Assembly: GCA_036504975.1 (NCBI GenBank)
Contig: DASXUF010000172.1
Coordinates: 1-63,515, forward strand
DNA: 63,515 nucleotides
Direction of reading: 5' to 3'
From: Candidatus Binatia bacterium
GTDB taxonomy: Bacteria; Desulfobacterota; Binatia; UBA9968
Shown: positions 33,568 to 40,985 of the stretch, piece by piece
How positions within the stretch are numbered: the first letter of the stretch is position 1
Layout: every line of letters begins with the position of its first letter
Notes under the pieces: generated by a model
Told to the model about the DNA's origin: nothing
The model's database searches: none
What the model saw: the letters and a program-made list of their open reading frames with translations, nothing else
Translations under genes and position numbers: made by a program

Positions 33568-35799
33568 TCAGCGCCCCTTTAACGCTTCCAGAACTTTCTC
33601 CGCCGTGATCGGGAGCGATTTGATCCGTACCCCGACGGCGTCTTCGACGGCGTTGGCGATCGCCGCCGCGGTGGGCATGATGGCGGTCTCGCCGATGCTC
33701 ATGCTGTGGTACGGTCCGCTGCCGGCGGCGGACTGGATGACGGTAGTCTGGAGCGGCGGGATGTCTTGAATCGTGGGGATTTTATATTCGCCGAGGTTGG
33801 CCGTCGCGACCTTGCCGCCTTCGTCGATCGCCACTTCTTCCATGCGCGCCTGGCCCATGCCCATGACGATGCCGCCGTCGATTTGTCCCTGATGGCTGAG
33901 GGGATTCACGATCGTTCCGGTATTATGGGCCGTAGAGAGCCGACGGATTTTTACCGCGCCGGTTTCCCGGTCCACTTCGACCTCGGCGACCTGCGCGACC
34001 ATTGAGGCCTCCGGCCCGTCCTTCATGTTTTGATAATGGCCTTCGGCGACGATCGGTGAGCCCTTCGCCTTCACGATCTCGGCAAAGGTCATCCTCCGCT
34101 CGGCGCGCGCATGAATCACGGCGCCGGCGTGGAGGATGAGGTCCTGCGGTGGCGCGCCCATCAGTCCCACGGCCGATCGGACGATCGCATCGCGCGCGTT
34201 CTTCGCCGCCTCGTAAGCCGCGCTGCCGTGGACTCTCGTGCTGCTGCTGCCGCGCACGCCGGTGTCTTTGAGCACTTTCGTCGTGTCCAGCGACTCGACC
34301 CCCACGAATTCCAGCGGCACCTTGAGCTCTTCGGCGACGATCTGGCGCATGACCGTATAGGCGCCCGAGCCGACGTCCATCACCGCGGCGGACAAGGTGA
34401 CCGCGCCGTCTGCAGCGACCTTCACATAGGCGTACGATTCGCCGCCTTTGGATACCCACTGCGCGACGGCGCAGCCGCGCCCGACGCTTTTCGTCTTCGT
34501 TCCCGAGTAGCCCGAATCTTTCAGCGCTCGTTTGAGAGTTTCTTCGGCCCTGATGTGCTCGATCGTCTCGCCCGTGGGCGAGATATCGCCGTCGCGCATA
34601 AGATTCTTGAGCCGAAACTCCACCGGGTCGAGCCCCAGCTTCTTGGCGACGAGATCCATCTGGCTTTCGGTGGCGAAAAAGCCCTGCGTGTGACCCGGCG
34701 CGCGCATGTAGCCGCACGGCACGCGGTTCGTGTAAACGTAATTCTCCTCGATCAACACGTGCGGGATCCGGTATGGTCCGGCGCTGTCGTGCGCGCCGAC
34801 GAGAAAACCCTGCGGCCGGAACGATGCGTACGCGCCGCTGTCGAAAATAAAAGCGGTATGCTGGGCGACGAGAGCGCCGTCTTTCTTCACGCCTGTCTTG
34901 ATCCGGATCGTCGCCGCGTGCCGCGGATTGCCCGCGGCAAGCTCTTCGCTGTAATCCATCACGAATTTCACCGGACGGCCGCTCTTCGCCGACAGCGCGT
35001 AGCAGAGCGCGGCGTCGTTGTGGTCGCCTTTGCCGCCGAAGTCACCGCCGATATAACAAGGATGGACGACGAGCTTTTGCGGCGAGGTCCCGAACGCATT
35101 CGCCAGTTGGTCTCTTAGATTGTACGGGCTTTTCGTCGAGGCCCATATGTCGGCGTCCCCGTCTTCATGCGCCTGAACCACGCACGAGTGCGGTTCGATG
35201 TAGGCCTGATGGACTCGCGCAGTGGAAAAAACATTTTCGATGACGAAATCGGACTGCTCGAACCCTTCCGTTGCGTCGCCCTTTTTCCATTGCAAATGGA
35301 CCATCACGTTGCTGGCCCGTTCCAGCGGGTGGACGAGACCGCTGTAACGGCCCACGTCCGGGTGAAGGATCGGCGCGCTCGCCATCATCGCCTGGAGCGG
35401 GTCCAGAACCGCAGGCAGGTCCTCGTATTCGACTTCGATGAGATCGATCGCCTGCGCGGCGATGTCTTCTGTTTCCGCCGCGACGGCGGCCACCTTCTCG
35501 CCGACGAATCGGACGACGTCCTCCGCCAGAACCGGCATGTCAATGATTTTCTTGCCGATCTTCGCGCCCGAAATATCTCTGCCGGTGATGACCGCGCGAA
35601 CCCCGGGAAGCTCGCGCGCCTTCTCGATAGCGATTTTTTTGATCCGCGCGTGGGGCACGGGACTGCGCAGGACCTTGACCCAAAGCATGCCCGGCAAGAC
35701 GACGTCGACGGCATACACCGCCCGGCCCGTGACCTTCTGCTCCCCTTCGACCCGTGGAGCGGGAACTCCCACGACGTGTTTATCGATCACTGAGGCCAT
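33568..35799 (-). CDS. Xanthine dehydrogenase family molybdopterin-binding subunit
   Basis: A 743-residue large subunit of the molybdo-hydroxylase family, paralogous to 4517-6820. Motifs are APRVEGEQKVTGRAVYAVD at the start, the cofactor loops YIGGDFGGKGDHNDAALCYA and YMRAPGHTQGFFATES, DVGSGAYTVMRQIVAEEL, and the C-terminal SIGETAIMPTAAAIANAVED with the expected catalytic Glu. There is no CODH-type Cys loop. It begins 9 bp after the VWA gene and follows the AAA+ gene, an order like the maturation genes coxD/coxE. No FeS or FAD subunit is present. Substrate unknown. Confidence 0.9.
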   Translation of the reverse strand: MASVIDKHVVGVPAPRVEGEQKVTGRAVYAVDVVLPGMLWVKVLRSPVPHARIKKIAIEKARELPGVRAVITGRDISGAKIGKKIIDMPVLAEDVVRFVGEKVAAVAAETEDIAAQAIDLIEVEYEDLPAVLDPLQAMMASAPILHPDVGRYSGLVHPLERASNVMVHLQWKKGDATEGFEQSDFVIENVFSTARVHQAYIEPHSCVVQAHEDGDADIWASTKSPYNLRDQLANAFGTSPQKLVVHPCYIGGDFGGKGDHNDAALCYALSAKSGRPVKFVMDYSEELAAGNPRHAATIRIKTGVKKDGALVAQHTAFIFDSGAYASFRPQGFLVGAHDSAGPYRIPHVLIEENYVYTNRVPCGYMRAPGHTQGFFATESQMDLVAKKLGLDPVEFRLKNLMRDGDISPTGETIEHIRAEETLKRALKDSGYSGTKTKSVGRGCAVAQWVSKGGESYAYVKVAADGAVTLSAAVMDVGSGAYTVMRQIVAEELKVPLEFVGVESLDTTKVLKDTGVRGSSSTRVHGSAAYEAAKNARDAIVRSAVGLMGAPPQDLILHAGAVIHARAERRMTFAEIVKAKGSPIVAEGHYQNMKDGPEASMVAQVAEVEVDRETGAVKIRRLSTAHNTGTIVNPLSHQGQIDGGIVMGMGQARMEEVAIDEGGKVATANLGEYKIPTIQDIPPLQTTVIQSAAGSGPYHSMSIGETAIMPTAAAIANAVEDAVGVRIKSLPITAEKVLEALKGR

Positions 35800-35808
35800 G
35801 GAGAAATG

Positions 35809-37398
35809 TCAGATCTTCTTTTTTCTGCGAGAAACGTAATCGACGAGGAGATATTCACCGAGCCGGTCCGGCCGCGTGTAGAAGGCGCGGCCGCGATTGA
35901 TGCGGGTGAGGGCGTCGACGAAGTCTTTGAGCACCGGACTGTCGTCGAGCATGAAGGTATTGATCTTGATGCCGCGGCGGGTGACGCGCTCGGCCTCGCG
36001 CAGGGTCTCTTCGGCCGCGCGCTGGCTGATGCCGCCGAAGCTGAGCGGCCACTCGCAATAGAGGCGGCCCTGGCGGCAATAGGCGGTGGGCTGGCCGTCC
36101 GTGATGATGATCATCTGCTGGTTTTGGCTCGGCCGCCGGTCGAGCATCTCCGCGGCGAGATGGAGTCCGTCTTGAAGGTTGGTAAAGGGATCGCCCATGT
36201 TCCACGTCGCTTCGGGAAGATCTTTCGCCTTGAGCTCGACGGCGCGGGTGAAAAAGCCGACGATGCCGAAGTAGTCGCGCGGATGCAGCGAGCGCATCAG
36301 GCTGTCCATCGCCAGCGCCACTTTCTTGGCCGCGGCGAAGCGCCCGTCCCAGCTCATCGACCAGCTCATGTCGAGCAGGAGCACGGTGGCCGCCCGCGTC
36401 GAATGTTCCGTTTCATAGACCATGAAATCGCTGGGACGAAGCCGGACGGGCAAGCCGCCTTCGTTCAGCAGCGCGTTCTTCAAGGTCTGGATGATGTTGA
36501 GGTGAAGCGAGTCGCCCTGAGCGTAGCGCCGGCTCTCTTCGGTCAAGAGCTCCTGCGAGCCGCGCTTGCGCACCGCGTGCCGCCCGAAAGCGTCGCGGCG
36601 AAGCTGCTCGAAGATGTCCCTGAGCGCCAGCTGACCGATTCTCCGGACGCCGCGCGGCGTGAGCTCGAAGTGGTCGCCGCGGCTGACGACGTAGCCTTCA
36701 TCTTCGAGCGTGGACTCGAGACGGGCGACGCCTTCGAGATCGCGCGCCGCGTCGTTCCCCAGCAGCTTTTGCAGCAGATCCAATTCCACCTGATCCGGCC
36801 GCATGCTCGAAAGCTGCGATTCCAGACGGCGCAGCTCCTCCAGCCGGTCGAGAGTCTCTTGCGCTTCTTTGAAATCCAGCGGCGTCTGCCCGCGGAAGAG
36901 ATTCCCCTCTCGTCGGATCGAGTTTTCGAGCCGCCGGATCTGATCCAGCCGGGAGAGCAGCTCCTGAAATCTCTCGCCGGCCTCGGGATTTTCAAATTCA
37001 TAGTCGGAGAGCTTTTCTACGGCGTCGCTCGATTTCGCCGGCAAGCGGTCGAGGAATTTTTTCTTTTCTTCCGTCTCCGGTTTTTCGCCGAGCTCATCCA
37101 GCGTCCGCCGCTCGTCCTCGACGATCGACTGGAGCTCCTCCTTCACCTCGTCCAGCGCCGACTGAATCCGGTATTGCTCGTAAATCCGCCGCATCTCGCG
37201 CGCCACCTGCGAAAGCAGATCTTCCAGGCCGGGCGCGCGCTTCTCGCCCTGCTTGAGGCCGCGCTGCATCAGGCGGCGCATCGCCTGCTGCAGGTCCCCG
37301 GTGTCGCTCATATTTTCGTTGAGCTGCTCGAAGACGCTGTCGGCGTCGAGCGCGTCTCCGTTCGAACGGTCCCAGCGGCTGTAGCGGATCTTACGCAT
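35809..37398 (-). CDS. VWA domain protein (CoxE/ChlD-like)
   Basis: A 529-residue protein. The first 330 residues are a charged helical region (RQLSRVAREMRRIYEQYRIQ-type coiled segments). The C-terminal third is a von Willebrand factor A domain whose MIDAS starts LLLDMSWSMSWDGRF (about residue 340) with ITDGQPTAYC later. Such proteins work with MoxR/ChlI-type AAA+ ATPases in metal insertion or enzyme maturation. The AAA+ partner is encoded immediately upstream and a molybdo-hydroxylase large subunit directly downstream, so a maturation role is the best guess. Confidence 0.88.
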   Translation of the reverse strand: MRKIRYSRWDRSNGDALDADSVFEQLNENMSDTGDLQQAMRRLMQRGLKQGEKRAPGLEDLLSQVAREMRRIYEQYRIQSALDEVKEELQSIVEDERRTLDELGEKPETEEKKKFLDRLPAKSSDAVEKLSDYEFENPEAGERFQELLSRLDQIRRLENSIRREGNLFRGQTPLDFKEAQETLDRLEELRRLESQLSSMRPDQVELDLLQKLLGNDAARDLEGVARLESTLEDEGYVVSRGDHFELTPRGVRRIGQLALRDIFEQLRRDAFGRHAVRKRGSQELLTEESRRYAQGDSLHLNIIQTLKNALLNEGGLPVRLRPSDFMVYETEHSTRAATVLLLDMSWSMSWDGRFAAAKKVALAMDSLMRSLHPRDYFGIVGFFTRAVELKAKDLPEATWNMGDPFTNLQDGLHLAAEMLDRRPSQNQQMIIITDGQPTAYCRQGRLYCEWPLSFGGISQRAAEETLREAERVTRRGIKINTFMLDDSPVLKDFVDALTRINRGRAFYTRPDRLGEYLLVDYVSRRKKKI

Positions 37399-37405
37399 GC
37401 TAGCC

Positions 37406-37461
37406 TCATCACCCGACCCTCTCCCCTGCCCTCTCCCTCAGGGAGAGGGTAAGGGTGAGGG
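37406..37461. repeat. CCCTCACCC...GGGTGAGGG hairpin repeat 3
   Basis: Arms CACCCGACCCTCTCCCCTGCC and GGGAGAGGGTAAGGGTGAGGG fold into a stem in the 63-bp gap between the AAA+ and VWA genes. It is the third copy of the family at 6871-6914 and 7095-7142, and could lower the level of the downstream cistrons. Confidence 0.65.
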
Positions 37462-38859
37462 TTACTTTCCGTACGTGATCCTTCCGCCCTCCATCTCTTT
37501 GTTCAGCTTCTGGTGCAAATGAAGCCCTTCGAGAACGAACTCGGTCGCCGACGCCATCAGCGCGGGAGATTCCATCGGCCCGAGCGTGCGAATCGCTTCT
37601 TTGAGGCCGGGGATCTCTTTGATGCCCTCGAGGTAGTCCTGCGAAGGCATCGCGTCGGAGACCTCCACGCCCCAACCCGAGTTGAAGTAATCGACGACTT
37701 TCTGCAGCGAGTTGACCGTGAAGTATTGATCGAAGACTTTTAAGATAGCGCGATTGACGAGCTTCTCGACCAGATCGTCTTCCCTTTTGTCCTCGCCGAC
37801 GTATTCCATCTCGATCTTCCCGCTGGTGGAGGCCAGGATCGAGTGCATATCGCTGACGCGCGGCACGACTTCCGTCTCTTTGAGGCGCAGCGCTCTTTTC
37901 TCCGCGTTGCTGATCAAGCTCTCGTAATTGTTGATCGTTACGCGCACGCTCACCCCCGACGATTGGTTGATCTCGTTCGACTTCCGCGCCTCGAACGTCA
38001 TATGTCCGAGAATCTCCTTGATGAATTGCGGCACGCGCACCGTCTGGCTCCGGTCGCTCATCGGAGCGGACTCCTGCTCCATGATGGCCATCTCGTCCTG
38101 AATGGTCTGCGGATAGTGCGTGCGAATCTGGACGTCGAAGCGGTCCTTCAGAGGCGTGATGATTCTCCCGCGGCTGGTGTAGTCTTCCGGGTTGGCGCTG
38201 GCCACGATCACGACGTCGAGCGGCAGACGGATTTTGTATCCCTTGATCTGAACGTCCTTCTCTTCCATCAGATTGAAGAGACCCACCTGAACCTTTTCGG
38301 TGAGGTCGGGCAACTCGTTGATGGCGAAGACGCCGCGGTTGGTGCGCGGGATCAGACCGTAGTGGATCGTCTCTTCATCGGCCAGATAGCGTCCCTCGGC
38401 GACTTTGATCGGATCGATCTCGCCGATCAGGTCGGCGATGGAGACGTCCGGCGTCGCGAGTTTTTCGCCGTATCGATGGTCTCTGCCGATCCATTCGATG
38501 GCGAGCGCGTCTCCCTGCTCCTCCAGCTTTCTCCGGCAGGCGCGGCAGATCGGCTGAAAGGGATTGTCGCTGATCTCGCATCCCTGAACGATCGGGATCC
38601 GTTCGTCCAGGAGCGAGACCAATCCGCGGATGATCCGCGACTTGGCCTGGCCGCGCTCGCCCAGGAAAACCATGTGGTGCCCCGACAGAATCGCGTTCTC
38701 GATGTCGGGGATGACGGTCTCGTCGTAACCAACGATGCCCGGCAGAATGCGCTGGGCGCTCTGAAGATACGCCACCAGGTTTTTACGCATCTCCTCCCGC
38801 ACCGTGAGGACCCGTTGCCCGCTTTTTCTAAGTTCGCCTAAAGTTCTTGCCTCGTTCAC
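37462..38859 (-). CDS. AAA+ ATPase (MoxR/ChlI-like)
   Basis: A 465-residue AAA+ ATPase starting at GTG 38859. Walker A is GERGQAKS (about 62-69), the Walker B region is RGVFAINELPDLTEKVQVG, and sensor and helix-2 inserts are of the magnesium chelatase I type (VVIVASANPEDYTSRGRIIT). A small insertion carries a CxxC pair (CRACRRK, about 106). It should act with the VWA protein encoded next, like ChlI/ChlD or CoxD/CoxE, to remodel or load metal into a target. The likely target is the molybdo-hydroxylase. Chelatase activity is not implied. Confidence 0.9.
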   Translation of the reverse strand: MNEARTLGELRKSGQRVLTVREEMRKNLVAYLQSAQRILPGIVGYDETVIPDIENAILSGHHMVFLGERGQAKSRIIRGLVSLLDERIPIVQGCEISDNPFQPICRACRRKLEEQGDALAIEWIGRDHRYGEKLATPDVSIADLIGEIDPIKVAEGRYLADEETIHYGLIPRTNRGVFAINELPDLTEKVQVGLFNLMEEKDVQIKGYKIRLPLDVVIVASANPEDYTSRGRIITPLKDRFDVQIRTHYPQTIQDEMAIMEQESAPMSDRSQTVRVPQFIKEILGHMTFEARKSNEINQSSGVSVRVTINNYESLISNAEKRALRLKETEVVPRVSDMHSILASTSGKIEMEYVGEDKREDDLVEKLVNRAILKVFDQYFTVNSLQKVVDYFNSGWGVEVSDAMPSQDYLEGIKEIPGLKEAIRTLGPMESPALMASATEFVLEGLHLHQKLNKEMEGGRITYGK

Positions 38860-38906
38860 GCTTGATGCCTCCCGCTTTTAAAATATACACTCGCCTTTTT
38901 CATCCC

Positions 38907-39212
38907 TCATCCCTCAGCTTTCATGCTTTTTGTTTGTTCCCTGTACGGTCGCAATTCATTTTCCAGCGACGCGACCTGCCGCTCCTTTTCGCGCAGCGCG
39001 CGCCTGAGCGACCACTGATCGATCAGGAAGCCCGCCCCCGCGAGAACCACCCCGAGCAGGATCGAAAACATCACCAGCAAGAACAACGGCAGCGGCGGCG
39101 TCTCCAGACCGAAATAATATCTGAGCACGACCCATCCCGTGTTCTGCATGGAAAACGTGATGCCGAGAATGAAAAGCAGCGCCAGAAAAATCGTCTTCAG
39201 AACCTTAACCAC
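38907..39212 (-). CDS. lapA: LapA domain membrane protein
   Basis: A 101-residue inner-membrane protein with two hydrophobic segments (about residues 5-25, FLALLFILGITFSMQNTGWV, and 43-66, LPLFLLVMFSILLGVVLAGA). A coiled cytoplasmic tail follows (RRALREKERQVASLENELR). This is the LapA/YciS family; in E. coli it helps control LPS assembly with LapB. LapB is not here. Its start overlaps the HIT gene end by 8 bp, and the rpsA-ihfB-lapA order is widespread in proteobacteria. Confidence 0.88.
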   Translation of the reverse strand: MVKVLKTIFLALLFILGITFSMQNTGWVVLRYYFGLETPPLPLFLLVMFSILLGVVLAGAGFLIDQWSLRRALREKERQVASLENELRPYREQTKSMKAEG

Positions 39213-39705
39213 GGTCGGCAGCCATCGCGTTTTGGAATAGAGGACTCAGCCGGTCATAGCTGTCGAGGAGATGCTGCGAGATGATTTTGGCCTCGCCGAG
39301 GACCGGCATAAAATTGGTGTCCCCCTCCCAGCGCGGCACCACGTGCCAATGAAGATGGTCCTCGACGCCCGCGCCGGCGCATTTGCCGAGATTCATTCCC
39401 AGATTAAACCCTCCCGGCTGATACGCTTGCCGAAGAATCTCGACCGACAGACGCAGCGTCTCGGAGAGGTCCCGGTATTCTTCTTGAGGCAGGGACGAGA
39501 GCTGGTTTTCATGCCGCTTCGGCGCCAGCAGAACATGGCCGCTATTATACGGGTATTTGTTCAACATGACCACCGAGTGGGCGGTTTCAGCGAGAATCAA
39601 GGCGGAGCGGAGGTCCTTCTCTCTAGGTCGGTCACAGAAAATGCATCCGGGAGTTTTTCCCTCTTCGATATAGGCCATTCGCCAGGGGGCCCAGAGCGCC
39701 CTCAT
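39205..39705 (-). CDS. HIT family hydrolase
   Basis: A 166-residue histidine-triad nucleotide hydrolase/transferase. The triad HLHWHVVPRW is at about residues 118-127. The N-terminal ALWAPWRMAYIEEGKTPGCI, with a CxxC-like pair, and FCDRPREKDLRSALILA match the FHIT/AP4A-phosphorylase-like branch. Such proteins hydrolyse nucleoside phosphoramidates or diadenosine polyphosphates. The ATG overlaps the ihfB stop (ATGA), so translation is coupled. Confidence 0.9.
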   Translation of the reverse strand: MRALWAPWRMAYIEEGKTPGCIFCDRPREKDLRSALILAETAHSVVMLNKYPYNSGHVLLAPKRHENQLSSLPQEEYRDLSETLRLSVEILRQAYQPGGFNLGMNLGKCAGAGVEDHLHWHVVPRWEGDTNFMPVLGEAKIISQHLLDSYDRLSPLFQNAMAADRG

Positions 39706-40004
39706 TCAACGTCCTTAGGCACGGGTTTCCCGTCGACTCTGAGGCGCAGCTCTTTGCCCACTTTGAAAAACGGCACCCGTTTCGCGGCGACCGATACGAT
39801 CTCGCCGCTCTTGGGATTTCTTCCTTCGCGGGCGCGCCGGTGCTTCACCACGAAGCTACCGAAGCCGCGAATCTCGATTCTCTCCCCGTGCCCCATGGCG
39901 TCCACCATGGATTCGAAGATTGCGTTGATGATGACTTCGGAATCGCGGTGCGACAGATGGGGAAATCTCTTGTTAATCTCTTCGATCAAATCCCGCTTCG
40001 TCAT
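39702..40004 (-). CDS. ihfB: Integration host factor beta-like DNA-binding protein
   Basis: A 100-residue HU/IHF family protein. I used the ATG at 40004 (MTKRDLIEEINKRFPHLSHR), preceded by AGGGGGG, instead of longer upstream starts. The DNA-bending arm GFGSFVVKHRRAREGRNPKS and the C-terminal RVPFFKVGKELRLRVDG are the family signature. Position after rpsA and sppA matches ihfB of many proteobacteria. It bends DNA as a dimer, with an IhfA partner or as a homodimer. Confidence 0.92.
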   Translation of the reverse strand: MTKRDLIEEINKRFPHLSHRDSEVIINAIFESMVDAMGHGERIEIRGFGSFVVKHRRAREGRNPKSGEIVSVAAKRVPFFKVGKELRLRVDGKPVPKDVE

Positions 40005-40072
40005 AAGACCCCCCTCGGCAAAACCGGAAATTCTCGAATGATGGTCGGCGGCTCGCCCTCGCGCGCGCTCTA

Positions 40073-40981
40073 CTACGGAAGCAAAGAGGGCGACCACTCG
40101 TAGCGCAAGCCCGATGTTTCCTGCCGGCTCAAGCCGCGAATGAAGGTGGAGGAAAACAGCCTTTCCAGCCAGCTTTTTTGGTCCGTCCGTGAATAAACCA
40201 CCTGCGGCGTCCCCTGAATGCCCACGCGCTTGGCCGCCAGATCGACGGCATCTTCCATATTACCTAAAACGTCGACCAATCCCAATCCCTTGGCCTGTTC
40301 GCCGGAATAAACCCGGCCGTCCGCCAGCTCTTTCACTTTTTCTTCCGGCATCCGCCGGCCCTTGGCGACGGCGCCGACGAACTGCGCGTGCACGTTGTTC
40401 ACCAGCTCCTGAAGAATCTTTTTCCCCTCCGGGCTGAGCGGCCTGAGCGGAGAGCCGATGTCTTTGTTGGGACCGCTCTTGATGCTGGTGCCCTGGATGC
40501 CGATCTTTTTCATCAGCTCTTCGACGTTTCCCAACTCCATGATGACGCCGATCGACCCGGTCAGCGTCCCCGGGTTCGATACCACCTGGTCGCACGCGCT
40601 GGCGATGTAGTAGCCTCCGGAAGCGGCGACGCTGCCCAGCGAAGCGATCACGGGCTTTTTCTGGCGCAGCTTGCCGACTTCCGCGTAGATCTCCTGGGTG
40701 GGAGCGACCGAGCCGCCGGGAGAATCGATCCGGAGCACCACCGCCTTGATTCCCTTGCTGTCGCCGAAGCGCTTGAGGCTCTCGATCGTGTCGCGGGAAT
40801 CGTTGATCGCGCCTTCGATCGCGACGACCCCGACCGCGTCGCCTCCGATCGCGGTCAGCACGCCGGCCTCGCCGCCCGTGAGATAGGCGTAAAAAAACAC
40901 CCCGACGAAAAAGATCAGGATGAAAAGAAAAATAAAACCCAGCCCCTTGAGCAGCGAACGTCCCCGCGCCATCGTCGCCAA
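40073..40981 (-). CDS. sppA: Signal peptide peptidase SppA
   Basis: A 302-residue single-domain SppA (the short form, not the 600-residue tandem form). One N-terminal membrane anchor (LGFIFLFILIFFVGVFFYAY) is followed by the protease domain. The catalytic Ser lies in ASLGSVAASGGYYIASACD (about residue 130) and the Lys region in GTSIKSGPNKDIGSPLRPLS. It degrades leftover signal peptides in the membrane. It follows rpsA by 4 bp. Confidence 0.94.
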   Translation of the reverse strand: MATMARGRSLLKGLGFIFLFILIFFVGVFFYAYLTGGEAGVLTAIGGDAVGVVAIEGAINDSRDTIESLKRFGDSKGIKAVVLRIDSPGGSVAPTQEIYAEVGKLRQKKPVIASLGSVAASGGYYIASACDQVVSNPGTLTGSIGVIMELGNVEELMKKIGIQGTSIKSGPNKDIGSPLRPLSPEGKKILQELVNNVHAQFVGAVAKGRRMPEEKVKELADGRVYSGEQAKGLGLVDVLGNMEDAVDLAAKRVGIQGTPQVVYSRTDQKSWLERLFSSTFIRGLSRQETSGLRYEWSPSLLP

Positions 40982-40985
40982 TCCG

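Noticed and set aside
33568-35799. CO dehydrogenase large subunit (coxL)
   Set aside because: AAA+/VWA neighbours suggest it, but the AYRCSF-type active-site loop is absent; the corresponding loop reads GYMRAPGH.
35806-37452. A 548-codon plus-strand frame opposite the VWA gene
   Set aside because: No domain; the VWA MIDAS motif lies on the minus strand.
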